Assembly (NCBI GenBank): GCA_942493135.1
Contig: OW818684.1
Span: forward strand, 5,332,001 to 5,396,000
Reading direction: 5' to 3'
Length of the DNA stretch: 64,000 bases
DNA from: Planctellipticum sp942493135
Lineage (GTDB): Bacteria > Planctomycetota > Planctomycetia > Planctomycetales > Planctomycetaceae
A program made the position numbers and the translations under genes. This document shows, piece after piece, positions 9,296 to 19,900 of this stretch; within the stretch, counting starts at the first letter, position 1; every line of letters begins with the position of its first letter. The notes under the pieces are model-generated. The model searched no databases. It saw only the letters and a program-made list of their open reading frames with translations, and was not told the origin of the DNA.

Positions 9296-10429
9296 GTGCT
9301 GATCGATCGAGTTGTCGGAAATGTATCGCGCCTGGTCGCTGCCCCGTCCGTCAGCGTCGATTCCAATCGAGCTGCGGCACAGGTGGCGGCGGACCTGCTG
9401 GAATCGGCTGGCTTTCAGGTGGAGATGCAGGAGTTCGCCGATCCGTTCGGCGTATCCAAGTTCAATGTCGCCGGCCGACGGGGTTCCGGCACGGGCGGAC
9501 TGGCCTATTTCGGCCACACGGACGTCGTTCCGGTGACGTCGTGGTCGTTTTCGCAATGCGGACCCTTCGAGCCGACCGTCCTCAACGACCGACTCTACGG
9601 TCGCGGCAGCTGCGATATGAAAGGCTCGGTCGGCTGCTTCATCGCAGCGGCGAGCGAGATTCGGACCGCGGACTTGCGCGCCCCGGTCTATGTGTTCTGC
9701 ACCGCCGACGAAGAAGTCGGTTTTCATGGCGCCCGACACATGGTTCGCCATTCGCCGCTGTACCGCGAGGCTGTCGCAGGGCGAGCGGACGGCATTATCG
9801 GCGAGCCGACCGAACTGGCGGTCGTGCACGGGCACAAGGGAATCTACGGCATGCGGATCGTCTCGCGCGGGCGGGCGGCCCATTCGAGTACGCGAGCCGG
9901 CTTGAACGCCAACCTGGCAATGATTCCGGTTCTTGAGGAGGCGCGGCGAATTCACGACGAAACGCTGACGGATCCCCGCTGGCTGCATTCCGAGTTTGAA
10001 CCGCCGTGGATCAGCTGGAATATCGGCGTCAACGACCATACTCCCGCGGTCAACATCACTCCTCCGCAGAGCATCTGCACAATCTACTTTCGCCCGATGC
10101 CGGGACAGCATCCCCGCGAGCTGATCGAACGGATGGAGCATGCCTCGACTGCGGCCGGGCTGGAGTTCACGCTCGAGTGTCAGGGGGAACCGGTCTATAC
10201 GGATCCGGCTTCGCCGCTGATCCGGCGGCTGCTCGACCTGACCGGACAGACGGAGTCGAAGACCGTCGCGTACGGAACCGACGGGGTTGCATTCACTGAG
10301 ATGCATTCGCTCGCGGTGTTTGGCCCGGGGAGTATTCAGCAGGCCCATACCGACGACGAGTGGATTGCCCTGGAGCAACTCGAACGAGGGGCGGCGATCT
10401 ACGAGAAACTGATCCGGACCATCTGCTGA
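9296..10429 (+). CDS. M20-family metallopeptidase, ArgE/DapE-like deacetylase
   Basis: A 377-residue cytosolic zinc hydrolase of the M20 family (acetylornithine deacetylase/succinyl-diaminopimelate desuccinylase type). Metal ligands and catalytic residues are in place: His74 and Asp76 in GHTDVVP, Asp107 in GRGSCDMKG, the Glu139-Glu140 pair in ADEEVG, Glu170 in GEPTE and His351 near the C-terminus. The dimerisation domain spans about residues 180-290. Start is GTG at 9296, preceded by AAGGGGAG. Specificity between N-acetyl, N-succinyl and other acyl-amino acids cannot be read from the sequence. It follows the alpha/beta hydrolase gene and ends 29 bases from the convergent beta-propeller gene. 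Confidence 0.92.
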   Translation: MLIDRVVGNVSRLVAAPSVSVDSNRAAAQVAADLLESAGFQVEMQEFADPFGVSKFNVAGRRGSGTGGLAYFGHTDVVPVTSWSFSQCGPFEPTVLNDRLYGRGSCDMKGSVGCFIAAASEIRTADLRAPVYVFCTADEEVGFHGARHMVRHSPLYREAVAGRADGIIGEPTELAVVHGHKGIYGMRIVSRGRAAHSSTRAGLNANLAMIPVLEEARRIHDETLTDPRWLHSEFEPPWISWNIGVNDHTPAVNITPPQSICTIYFRPMPGQHPRELIERMEHASTAAGLEFTLECQGEPVYTDPASPLIRRLLDLTGQTESKTVAYGTDGVAFTEMHSLAVFGPGSIQQAHTDDEWIALEQLERGAAIYEKLIRTIC

Positions 10430-10458
10430 AGGGCTGAGTACCGTCAGCGACGTGTCTC

Positions 10459-12117
10459 TCAGTTTTCCTCGCTGAAGCAGTAGAGGGCTTTGTTCGACCG
10501 AAGGTAAATTCGCGAACCGGTGACCGCCGGACTGGCATTGAAGGGCGTGTCGTCACCGGTAATCCGGTTCTGGGCGAGGATTTCAAGCTTCTCGTCGGCA
10601 GTTAGAACGTAGACGCCCTTTTCGCGCGTGACGATGTAGAGTCGCCCGTCGGCGACGAGCGGGGTTGCGAAGACGGTGGCGTTCGGAAGCTGCCGATGCC
10701 CGGCAAGCTGTCCAGTCTCACTGACCAGCACGGTGACACGGCCATCCTGTCCGACAAGAAACAGACGTCCGTCGTGCCAGACTGGCGACGCATACTCGGG
10801 GCTCTCTTTGCACTTCCAGACGCGGCGAGAATACGTCACGTCGCCCTTGCCTCCTGCGCGAATCGCCAGAGCGGCGCCCTCTTTGCCTCCTGCGATGTAA
10901 ATCACTCCGTCCTGCGCGACGGGACTGGTGTAGACCGTCTCCTTGATTCCGTCAGCACGCCAGAGCTGTTCGCCGGTCTCCGGGTTGAGGCCGACGATTT
11001 CATCCGGACTGCTCAAGACGAGTTCTTCTGTCCCTTCCGCGGTCCTCACCAGGACCGGCGTCGCCGCCGCGCCCTTCGTGACCGGATGCGTCCAGACTTC
11101 GTTGCCGTCCGAGTCGAGCGCGACGAGCCCTGCTCCTTCCAGTGAGGCGTTCAGAATGATCGACGATCCATGGAGAATCGGCGACGACCAGCAGCCCAGT
11201 TGAGTCAGCTTGCTCCCCAGGGGCTTCGTGCCGATGACCGTCCCATCGGCTTCGACAGCGCTCAACCCGACGTGACCAAAGAAGGCAAAGACTCGCTGGC
11301 CGTCAAAAATGGGCGTCGACGATGTATAGCCATGCTTTGCGATGAAACCGTTGAGCGCAGGGGACTTTTCGTCGGTTCCGACTTCGGTTCGCCAGCGTTC
11401 CTCGCCGGTTTCGGCATTGAGGCAGAGGATGTACCGCTCGACGCTGGCGGGCCGGCCTGCTCGCTTGGGATCGACGCCGACGGCGACATATTCCGTCAGA
11501 TACAGATCGCGACCGACAATGACCGGGCTGGAGGCGCCGGCTCCTGCCAGTGGGGCGACAAAGACCACATTCTCCGTTGCAGACCACTTGACTGGAGGTC
11601 TTGCGGTTTCGGACCTGCCCGTTCCGTCCGGTCCGCGAAATTGCGGCCAGTCGTGACTGGAATCCAACGGTGCGGAGTCCGGCAGGGGGGCCGCCGGAGC
11701 TTCAGGAGTCACGGGGCTGACGGGGGCGGCAACCGAGGGTTTCCCGGTCGACACGCTGGCGATGGTTGGAGCGGGTCGCGGACCGGGTGACGATGAAATG
11801 ACCGGGTCGACGCTGGCAGGCTGCGCCGGGATCCCGGCTGCTGGGGTTGCCGTCATTGGAGGGGTCGCTGTCACAGGCGGAGTCAGCGTCGGCAATGCTG
11901 CGCTTGCCAGGCCCGGATTTCCAGCCGGGGCAGCTGGACTGATTGGAGAAGCGGCCGGAGTCGGCGCGGGAGCGGCGGCCACGACGGGAGTGCCGGCGGA
12001 CGGGCCTCCCTCGCCAAAGGGATTCTGCTGCGCAGTCGGAAGAGGCTGAGGACCACCGCATCCGGCAAGAAGTACCATCATCGCCAGAATGGCCGAGCGG
12101 GCGCGATGAGGTGTCAT
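10459..12117 (-). CDS. PQQ-binding-like beta-propeller lipoprotein
   Basis: A 552-residue protein with a lipoprotein signal ending LLAGC, lipidated Cys20. Residues 21 to about 160 are a Pro/Ala/Thr-rich linker. The rest is a quinoprotein-like beta-propeller beginning HDWPQFRGPDGTGRS, with repeated blades containing motifs such as LCLNAETGEERWR and LNPETGEQLWRADG. This family is very abundant in planctomycetes; most members lack proven enzyme activity and may act as scaffolds or binding proteins at the cell envelope, which is how I read this one. Convergent with the M20 gene at only 29 bases, with no hairpin between them. Confidence 0.9.
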   Translation of the reverse strand: MTPHRARSAILAMMVLLAGCGGPQPLPTAQQNPFGEGGPSAGTPVVAAAPAPTPAASPISPAAPAGNPGLASAALPTLTPPVTATPPMTATPAAGIPAQPASVDPVISSSPGPRPAPTIASVSTGKPSVAAPVSPVTPEAPAAPLPDSAPLDSSHDWPQFRGPDGTGRSETARPPVKWSATENVVFVAPLAGAGASSPVIVGRDLYLTEYVAVGVDPKRAGRPASVERYILCLNAETGEERWRTEVGTDEKSPALNGFIAKHGYTSSTPIFDGQRVFAFFGHVGLSAVEADGTVIGTKPLGSKLTQLGCWSSPILHGSSIILNASLEGAGLVALDSDGNEVWTHPVTKGAAATPVLVRTAEGTEELVLSSPDEIVGLNPETGEQLWRADGIKETVYTSPVAQDGVIYIAGGKEGAALAIRAGGKGDVTYSRRVWKCKESPEYASPVWHDGRLFLVGQDGRVTVLVSETGQLAGHRQLPNATVFATPLVADGRLYIVTREKGVYVLTADEKLEILAQNRITGDDTPFNASPAVTGSRIYLRSNKALYCFSEEN

Positions 12118-12497
12118 GATAGAGAACTTCCGCGGGATGGAGGGGAGGCATGTGGATTACTGGCGGGCAACGCAAGAGGTGCTCACAAAATATCAGATGA
12201 ACAACTCCGGAGCAAGCAAAAGTTCTGATCGATCCGCTCCGCCCGCGTGGCTTGTCTTTTCGGACTATCTCCTGCAAAGCGCTGGCGGGAGATGATCACC
12301 TGTTGTAGAGACGCGATTTGCCAGCGGAGTTCCCGTTCAGTCCATAATTTTGAAGGTTTTCAACGTACAGTTCAGTCTCGGAGATCTGAATTCTCGAGCG
12401 GATATTCCTCGAAAATCGAAAATCCGGGGCAGATATCAGCTCTGTGAGAAGCTTTACTGGTGACGATTCGGTCAGGGGATGTGGACAAGGTTCAACA
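12118..12497. other. Intergenic region between divergent genes
   Basis: A 380-base region between the divergent beta-propeller lipoprotein and HDOD genes, relatively A+T-rich in its right half. A small inverted repeat TTGAA-GGTT-TTCAA lies at 12350-12363. No coding frame or RNA is recognisable. Confidence 0.45.
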
Positions 12498-13442
12498 ATG
12501 GCGGAAACGGACTGGTCGCAGCTGAGGGAGGAATCTCTCGCCAGCTTCACGCTGGATGTACTGCCGACGACGCTGCAGCTTCCGGCGCTGCCGCTGGCGG
12601 TGACCCGATTCATTGAGGCTGTCCAGAGGCCGGATGTCGATCTGCGGGAGCTGGCGGGGATTGTCGAAACCGATACCGGTCTGACGGTCGAGCTGCTCCG
12701 CAACGTGAATTCCGCGTTTGTGGGACTCAAGCAGAAGGCGAAGACGGCGCGGCAGGCCCTGGCGCTGCTGGGGCTGCGCCAGAGCAAACTGCTGGTGGTG
12801 ACCGTTGGTGCACAAGCCGCGATCCGCGCCCGGCAGTCCAGGCTGATCAATCAGAACAGTTTCTGGAACTCGAGCCTGCAGCGGGCGATTTTCGCGCGGG
12901 AGACCGCCAGGATGCTGAAAAGCGATCCGGATGTGGCGTTCGCCGGCGCACTGCTGCAGGACTATCTGCTCCCCGTCCTGAGCAACGAATTCCTGGATCA
13001 CTATCTGGCGTTTACGACGCAGAGGGACGAGCATCCCGACTGCATCACCGAATACGAGCAGCAGTCGATCGGCTGCGATCATGCGGTCGTGGCGGCTGCG
13101 ATGGCCCACCGCTGGAAGCTGCCGGACGAACTGGTCTGCTGCGTGCTGTTCCATCATCGGGGCCTGCGAGTCCTGGCCGACCCGCGCCTGGCGCGGACCT
13201 CGGTCGCCGCGGTCGCGCTGTCGGCCCTGCTGCCGGATCAGCTCCGGCAGTGCCGGTCGGGACTGGATCAGCTCGCGCTACTGGAAACGAAGTGGCCCGC
13301 CTTCCGGTTCGAGGAACTGATTAAGACCGTCGATGCCCAGCACGCGGAGCTCGGAGTGGGCGTCGGAAACGATTTCCCCCTGATGCGACGCTGCCGGCAG
13401 TTTCTCGACCAGCGGCAGGCGGCCCAGGCGGCGCTCGTTTGA
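12498..13442 (+). CDS. HDOD-domain protein
   Basis: A 314-residue soluble protein. Residues about 25-225 match the HDOD fold: an opening TLQLPALPLAVTRFIEAV, the characteristic LAGIVETDTGLTVELLRNVNSA, and ALALLGLRQSKLLVV. HDOD proteins are degenerate HD-hydrolase relatives used in signalling and usually lack phosphodiesterase activity. I chose ATG 12498, which follows an AAGG; a GTG at 12444 in the same frame would add 18 unlikely residues. It stands alone: the next gene begins 230 bases downstream. Role inferred as regulatory. Confidence 0.87.
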   Translation: MAETDWSQLREESLASFTLDVLPTTLQLPALPLAVTRFIEAVQRPDVDLRELAGIVETDTGLTVELLRNVNSAFVGLKQKAKTARQALALLGLRQSKLLVVTVGAQAAIRARQSRLINQNSFWNSSLQRAIFARETARMLKSDPDVAFAGALLQDYLLPVLSNEFLDHYLAFTTQRDEHPDCITEYEQQSIGCDHAVVAAAMAHRWKLPDELVCCVLFHHRGLRVLADPRLARTSVAAVALSALLPDQLRQCRSGLDQLALLETKWPAFRFEELIKTVDAQHAELGVGVGNDFPLMRRCRQFLDQRQAAQAALV

Positions 13443-13672
13443 AGCCGATCCCCTCGCCCGTCGTGAAGTTCTGAGGCGATTCTTTGATCCGTTCCGGCAG
13501 ATTCCGCGTTGGCTGCGAGGGTCCCGCAGAACTTCGCACGATCGTCTTCCGTACCAAACGCGCTGGCGTGGATCGGGCGGGACAGATACAGTGCGACGGG
13601 TCCGGCGCGAGACGAATCAGCCGGTTTTCAACCTCGAATTTTCCCCGAGCGGCCTCGTGAGGAGACGGAAAC

Positions 13673-14395
13673 GTGACGGAGTCCAAGCCCGCCAGCGGCA
13701 AAGCCATGAAGCCGGTCTTCCTGATCTCTTATCCCAAGATCGTACTGCTCTACCCGACGTTCTTGACGGCGATCATCGCGGGGATCGTGATGATGGTGGT
13801 CGGCGAGACGTCGAAGACCGCCGAATGGCTGGGCGTGATCTTCCTGTGGATGTTCGGCGTGAACATCGTGGTCCTGGCCTTCGACTTTCCCCGCACCACG
13901 TCGCTGACGCTGTTCTTTCTGATCATGGCCGTGGTACTAGGATTAATTCTGACGGCGACGTCATTTCCGAGTTTCATGCCTTCGGTTTACGACCTGCTCA
14001 CAAAGATCCGCCCGCACGCGAATGCGACGTTTTACTTCTGTTTCGCGAGCATCCTGGCGATGATCTATCTGGTCGTCTTCGTCCTGGTCCGGTTCGACTA
14101 CTGGGAAGTCCGTCCGAACGAGCTGTTGCACCACCACGGTTTCATGAGCAATCTGGAACGGTTCAACGCCCCGAACCTGCGGATTACGAAGGAGATCGAC
14201 GACGTCTTCGAGTACATGCTGTTTCGCAGCGGGCGGCTGATTCTGCAGCCCAGCAGCGAGCCCAGGGCGTTCGTCCTTGATAACGTGATGTTCATCAATC
14301 GCCGCGAGGCAGAAATCACCGAAATGCTGGGTTCCCTTCAGGTTCGGATTCGCACGGACGAAGTCGCTCAGTCGACGTCCACCGATCCCGCGTAG
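13673..14395 (+). CDS. Conserved four-TM protein of unknown function
   Basis: A 240-residue integral membrane protein with four predicted helices at about residues 24-43, 51-70, 77-96 and 119-139. A soluble C-terminal domain of about 100 residues contains FDYWEVRPNELLHHHGFMSN and later an EIDDVFEYMLFRSGRL segment. Start is GTG 13673, eight bases after GGAG. I do not recognise the family by name. The C-terminal part looks like a folded regulatory or binding domain rather than a transporter domain. No operon partner. Confidence 0.8.
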   Translation: MTESKPASGKAMKPVFLISYPKIVLLYPTFLTAIIAGIVMMVVGETSKTAEWLGVIFLWMFGVNIVVLAFDFPRTTSLTLFFLIMAVVLGLILTATSFPSFMPSVYDLLTKIRPHANATFYFCFASILAMIYLVVFVLVRFDYWEVRPNELLHHHGFMSNLERFNAPNLRITKEIDDVFEYMLFRSGRLILQPSSEPRAFVLDNVMFINRREAEITEMLGSLQVRIRTDEVAQSTSTDPA

Positions 14396-14560
14396 CGTCG
14401 GCAATGGCTGCGAGAGCGACTCTGCTGCGTCCGACTTTGACGGTTTTTCCGGAATTGTCATCAGTCGCCAAATTGTTCACGTCGATAACCAGACAGGGCG
14501 CGCCCGGCGGAGGCCGGCGCGCACGGGCCGCACTTTCCCGTGTCTGTCTGGGGCCGATGC

Positions 14561-14833
14561 ATGTTTTCCTTGCCTGCCGCCCGGCGGTCTGCCGTGGAAC
14601 GTCTGGTGTTCGCCAGCCTGATTCTTGGCGGCGGTCTGCTCTGGGGGCGGGTGATCGAGCAGGCGGCGACCGGACCTTCTCCGCTCCCGACGACGGTGTG
14701 CACCGACGGAATCCGTCCGCCAGGAGACGTCGCCCGCGATATCGACTGGCAGCCGCTGATCCGTGACCTCGCAACTCTCGCGCCGGTCGGCGATGTCGCC
14801 AACGTCACCGAGACGGCCCCGGGAGGCCGCTGA
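14561..14833 (+). CDS. Small single-TM protein upstream of secretin-like gene
   Basis: A possible 90-residue protein with one hydrophobic segment near residues 14-31 (VERLVFASLILGGGLLWG), then a polar tail. Its TGA ends two bases before the ATG of the secretin-like gene, which suggests translational coupling. The ribosome site is weak and a GTG at 14540 is an alternative start. I do not recognise the family. The position suggests a membrane partner of the secretin-like protein, possibly comparable to small type II secretion or pilus-assembly components, but that is inference from context. Confidence 0.5.
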   Translation: MFSLPAARRSAVERLVFASLILGGGLLWGRVIEQAATGPSPLPTTVCTDGIRPPGDVARDIDWQPLIRDLATLAPVGDVANVTETAPGGR

Positions 14834-14835
14834 TC

Positions 14836-16734
14836 ATGCATGCGGGCCCGCAACATCCGTTTCGCTCCGCCATCGGAGCGATGTCTCTGGCGATCGGCGT
14901 TCCGGTCGTACTTCTCGCCTCAATGCCGTTATTCCCTCAAACCGCCGGGAAGAACGACGCACGGCTGGCGCGGACCCCGCGGTTTCATTCGAAACACTCC
15001 GATCCGCCGGCTCTGCGCGACGCAGCACCGTCCGGTCCGGAACTGGATATTCAGATTGCCGGCCGGACGGATGGTCACCTCTCCGGCAGTGTCGCGTTAA
15101 TGGCGGACGCCGCCCCCGTGGCAGATGCCGCAGGTGTGGCTGGATCTCCGGCGCGTCACAACGGGATTCGGATTGCCTCCACCGATCCGGACGCGATCCA
15201 GATCGGCCCCGCACCTGAGACTTCTCCCGCCGTCCCGGTACCCGACTGGGTGGCGGACGTCGAGCCGTTCCCGGGCTCGGCGCCTGCAGAGTCCGAGCCG
15301 ACGGAATCGAAGCCGAGCGTGACTCTGGACGTGCTGCCGTTCGACGTTCGGACTGCCGCCGCGCCGCCTTCCCGCATGGACGACGAATGGCGTGAACGGG
15401 TCAGATCATTGGAAAGCCGACTGGATTCGGTTCTTTCGGACCGTGCGGTACAGCAGTCGCGCCAGTTCGAAGCTGCGACGCGGCGGCTCGAACGTCTCGA
15501 AGGGGAGCGTCGGCTGCAGGTGCTGGAAAACAGCTTGCAGGAACTGCGGACCGCGGCGGAGCAAAAAACTTCCGTCGTGGAGACGGCTCCCCAGGCAATC
15601 CGGCTCGACAAGTCGGACGCCGAGCCGCCGCTGTTCGATCTGGAGTCCCGGCAGGCGGAAGCTGGCGAAGTCTTTCAGCAGATTGCGCTGGCCGCCGGGG
15701 TGGAGATTGTGGTGAGTCGGGGCGTCCAGGGACGGGTGTCTATGATTTTGAAGCAGAAGTCGCTGGAGGAGCTGCTCGCGTTGCTGGCGAGCTCGCAGTC
15801 GTGCGTTGTGGAGCGGGACGAAGCGATCTGGCGCGTCCATAGCGCGACGGAGGTGGCGGCGCGGACCAGACGTCTGCCAGAGCCGGAGGCTCGCACGTTC
15901 GTGCCGCGTCATGTCGGTGCGCGCGAGCTGGCGGAGTTTTTGCGTCCGTTGCTGACTCCGGAGCTTGGTCAGATTTCGGCGATGGAGGCCGGTCCGGCCG
16001 TGGATGAGACGGCAGAGCCGCACGGGACGCTGCTGGTGCGCGATCGGCCGGAGGTTGTGTCCGAGGTCGAGCGGATGCTGCAGCAGTTCGACGTTCCGCT
16101 GGTGGAAGTCGACCTGACGGCGCAGGTCTTCAGCGTCGACCTGACTGGGTGTTATGCAGACGGAGTGTCGCTGACCGACCGGCAACTGGTCAAACGGGTG
16201 CCGATCCCCTGTCCGATTTGTGGCGGCAGCCATGAAACCGTTGCGGCGTGGACGACGGTTTCTTCGCCCGCGGGAGAGTTTCTCCAAGCCCCCGGCGGGC
16301 TGAAGTACGCGTTCGTCAAGGGGGACGGCCAGGCGGTGGTCTCGATGCTCAGTCGGATGGCGGCCACGCTTCCGATCGGCGTTCCGCGCGTGCGGGTCCG
16401 AAATCGGCAGTCGGTGGAACTGGTGCTGTCGAGTCTTGTTCCACTGGTCGATGGTCACGTCGACGGTTCTGAGCGTCGCTTGCGGGTCCGCCCGGCCGCG
16501 CTCCCGACCGGGGAGTTTCAACTGGTGATCGAGGAACGTCACCCGTATGCGCATTCCGGGACGGCCGTACTCTCGGCGGACGTAAAGCTGCGCGAGGGGA
16601 CGACGGTGATCATCGGCGGGATCGTCGAAGCGGCCGGATCGTCGAAGCGAGAGATTCTGATTCTGCTGACTCCCCGGATCCAGGGAAACTGGCCCGTGGC
16701 GGAAGGGCCGCAGGAACCGACCGCCGGGAAATGA
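14836..16734 (+). CDS. Short secretin-family (GspD/PilQ-like) protein with CxxC insertion
   Basis: A 632-residue envelope protein. A hydrophobic signal or anchor lies at about residues 11-36, followed by a low-complexity region and a coiled coil at about 175-240. An STN-like domain (PLFDLESRQAEAGEVFQQIA, then GVEIVVSRGVQGRVSM) spans about 255-335. An N-type secretin domain follows at about 345-425 (FVPRHVGARELAEFLRPLL). The last 200 residues resemble the secretin beta domain: KLREGTTVIIGGIVEAA followed by ILILLTPRI is the usual secretin ending. Within it sits an unusual CPICGG element that could bind metal or form a disulfide. It is much shorter than the second secretin at 60283. Start overlaps the end of the small upstream gene. 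Confidence 0.78.
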   Translation: MHAGPQHPFRSAIGAMSLAIGVPVVLLASMPLFPQTAGKNDARLARTPRFHSKHSDPPALRDAAPSGPELDIQIAGRTDGHLSGSVALMADAAPVADAAGVAGSPARHNGIRIASTDPDAIQIGPAPETSPAVPVPDWVADVEPFPGSAPAESEPTESKPSVTLDVLPFDVRTAAAPPSRMDDEWRERVRSLESRLDSVLSDRAVQQSRQFEAATRRLERLEGERRLQVLENSLQELRTAAEQKTSVVETAPQAIRLDKSDAEPPLFDLESRQAEAGEVFQQIALAAGVEIVVSRGVQGRVSMILKQKSLEELLALLASSQSCVVERDEAIWRVHSATEVAARTRRLPEPEARTFVPRHVGARELAEFLRPLLTPELGQISAMEAGPAVDETAEPHGTLLVRDRPEVVSEVERMLQQFDVPLVEVDLTAQVFSVDLTGCYADGVSLTDRQLVKRVPIPCPICGGSHETVAAWTTVSSPAGEFLQAPGGLKYAFVKGDGQAVVSMLSRMAATLPIGVPRVRVRNRQSVELVLSSLVPLVDGHVDGSERRLRVRPAALPTGEFQLVIEERHPYAHSGTAVLSADVKLREGTTVIIGGIVEAAGSSKREILILLTPRIQGNWPVAEGPQEPTAGK

Positions 16735-16942
16735 ACGGCGGCGAAGAACCTCTGAACGGTTCGCGGTGTCCGCCCGGAAAGTTCCGGCTCCGGCGGTGCG
16801 CTCGGTTGTCGGTGGTGGCGGGGCTTGCCACACTACGCAGCTGGCGGGGTTCATCCGGACCGGGATTATCGTCAGCCCGGAACTGGCCGCCAGTCGATCG
16901 GCGGCAAGAATTGCCCGGTCGGCCTTCGCGTTCCAGGATGAC

Positions 16943-19900
16943 ATGTTCATGTCGCTGCCCGGTTTCAGCGTCCGCAATTCGGTGCTCGTCAACTGCATGA
17001 TGCTCGTGATCCTCGCGGGAGGGGGCATCTTCGCCATCACATTGACGCGCGAGTTCTTCCCGGAGAGCCGTCCCGACCGGGTCATGGTCTCGATGATTTA
17101 CCCCGGCGTGCAGCCGATGGAGATCGAGAAGGCCGTCACGATTAAGGTCGAAGAGGCGTTGCGGGATGTGGACGGCGTGGAGAAGGTCGAGTCGACCGTC
17201 TCCGAAGGGGTCAGCACGACGATCGTGACCCTGTTTAACAACGTCGAGGACGTGGACGTCGTCGTTCAGGACCTGAAGGCGGAAATCGATGCAATTCCCG
17301 ATCTGCCGCGCGATGTCGAGAGCACGAATATCCGCAAGTTGAAGCCGCGGCTGCCGGTCATCGGCGTCGCGGTCTATGGCAGCGGCGACGAAGCCGCGCT
17401 GAAGCGGGCGGCGCGGGATCTGCGGGACGACCTGCTGCGGATTCCCGGCATCACCGACGTCGATCTCGGCGGCGTGCGCGACGACGAGATCAGCATCGAG
17501 GTGCGACCCGACCGGCTGTACGAATTCGACGTGACGTTCGAAGAGGTCGCCGCGGCGGTTCGCCAGACGAACATCGACGTGTCTGGCGGAACGCTCAAGG
17601 GAGAGCGGAGCACGATTACGCTGCGGACGCTCGGCGAGCAATTGCGGGGAGTCGATCTCGAAGAGATCGTCGTGCGGACCAACGCCGACGGACGGCAGAT
17701 TCGAGTACGGGATGTGGCGCGTGTTGCGGACGGATTTGTGGATGTGGACGTCGAGAGCTGGTTCAACGGCCAGAGGTCGATCAACTGCATGGTCTTCAAG
17801 ACCGGCGATCAGGACATCCTGCAGATTTCCGAATCGGTCAAGGCGTACGTGGCGGGCAAACGGAACGAACCCTTCGATCCGGTCGGCTGGAACGCGGCCT
17901 GGGAATCCCCGTGGTACTGGCGTCCGGTCGCCCTGCTGGCGACTGGCACAGTGCGTGCTGTGAATCTCATGGTCGGCAAACCCGACCCGGTGAAGATCTA
18001 CGAAGAGAGCCGGCAGGCGCCGTTTGCGCACGAATTCAAACTGGGGCTGCACACCGATCTGGCCCGTTTCCTGTCGGGACGCATCGATCTGATGGTCCGG
18101 AATGGAACGAGCGGACTGATTCTGGTGGCCGTTTCGCTGCTGCTGTTCCTGAACTGGCGGGTCGCGTTGTGGACGGCACTGGGGATTCCGGTGTCGTTCC
18201 TCGGCACGTTTGCTGTGATGTGGATGATGGGGGTCTCGATCAACCTGATTTCGCTGTTCGGGCTGATCATCGTGCTCGGAATCATCGTCGACGACGCGAT
18301 CGTGATCGGCGAGAACATCTACCGCCACGTGCAGGAGGGGATGCCGCCGCGGCAGGCTGCGGTTTACGGGGCCGAGGAAGTGATGTGGCCCGTGATCGTC
18401 GCGGTGACCACGACGATCGGAGCGTTCTTCCCGCTGATGTTTCTGGGCGGGCAGATGGGTGAATTCTTCAGCCAGTTGCCGCTGGTCATCATGGCGGCCC
18501 TGTCGGTATCGCTGCTGGAGGCGCTGGTCATTCTTCCGGCGCACCTGATGCACCTGCCTCCCAAGGCGCCGCCGGGGGTAGAAACCAACCGATTGCATGA
18601 GACCTCCCGGCAGCGGTTCTTCCGTCGGCTGGCGGCCATAGGCGAACGATTTTCACACGGTCGAATCGTGCGGGCCTACGACGCTTTTCTGCGGCTGGCG
18701 TTGCGCTGGCGATATGTCACGGTCGCCGTTGCACTGTCGACGCTGGTCGCGTCGGTGGGCCTGGTGGTGGGAGGCGTCGTGGAGTGGCAGTTCTTCCCCC
18801 GCATGGACAGCGAGACGCTGATCGCGGTGCTCGAAATGCCGATCGGCACGCCTGCCGAAGCCACGCGGGAACGACTGCGGGAACTGGACGAGAAAGTCCG
18901 GCAGGTTCCGGAAGTGATGAACTGCCAGACCACTGTTGCGGCGGCGATGAGCGTCGGAGCGGCCGGCGCCACCGGGGCTTCGGTCAGCTCTCATCTCGGC
19001 CAGTTGATCATTGAATTGCGTTCGGCGGAGGAACGCGAACATCGCAAGGAGCGATCCAGCGACGAAATCCTGAAAGAGCTGCGGGAGTTTTCGGCGACGC
19101 TGCCGGGCACGAATTCCGTGGTGTGGGAAGGACTCTCGGGCGGACCGGGCGGCAAAGACATCGAGATCCGCGTCGCGGGTCCCGATTTCGATCTGATTCT
19201 GGGCGCCGGCGAAGAATTGAAGCAGGTGCTGGCGACGTTTGCCGGCGTGGTGGATCTGGACGACGATTTCGACCGCGGGCAGCGCGAGCTGCAACTGGCG
19301 CTGCGGGAATCGGCCCGGCCAACAGGGATTAACACCTCGCAACTGGGCGAACACGTCCGGTCGGCGATGTACGGTCGGGAAGCCCGCCGCCTGACGCGGA
19401 ATCGGGAGGACGTGAAGATCATGGTCCGTTACCCGAAGGACTTCCGCGAAAGCATGTATAACATCGAATCGATGTGGATTCCGACGGGTGTCGGCATGGG
19501 AACGCGGGGCTGGGTGCCGTTGCGGGAAGTGGCCGAGGTGACCGAAGCGGAAGGCTTCAGCACGCTCCACCGCAGTCAGCAGCAGCGGTCGGTCAAGGTG
19601 CTGGCCGACGTGGCGGAAGGGGCGAGTTCCGACGCGATCGTGGCGCAGATCCGCCAAGCTTTTGCGGAGAAGATTCAGCCGAAGTTTCCAGGGACGTCGA
19701 TCGAGTTTCTGGGGAACGTGGAAGAGCAGGCCAAGTCGCTCGGGTCGCTGTTTATTGCGCTGCCGATCGCCCTGATGATCATTTACATGATGATCGCCGG
19801 GCTGTTCCGTTCTTACTATCAGCCGGTTGTCGTGATGCTGGCGATTCCGTTCGCACTGCAGGGGGCGATCATCGGGCACTGGGTGACCGGTTATGCGGCC

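Noticed and set aside
14404..14766. A 120-residue plus-strand frame before the secretin-like gene
   Set aside because: Arg/Pro-rich with no TM or motif; the alternative frame from 14561 has a TM and is coupled to the next gene.
15406..17085. Long minus-strand frames of 559 and 662 residues between 15.4 and 18.6 kb
   Set aside because: They are opposite the secretin-like and RND genes, which have clear family motifs; the frames are His/Arg/Gln-rich antisense artefacts.
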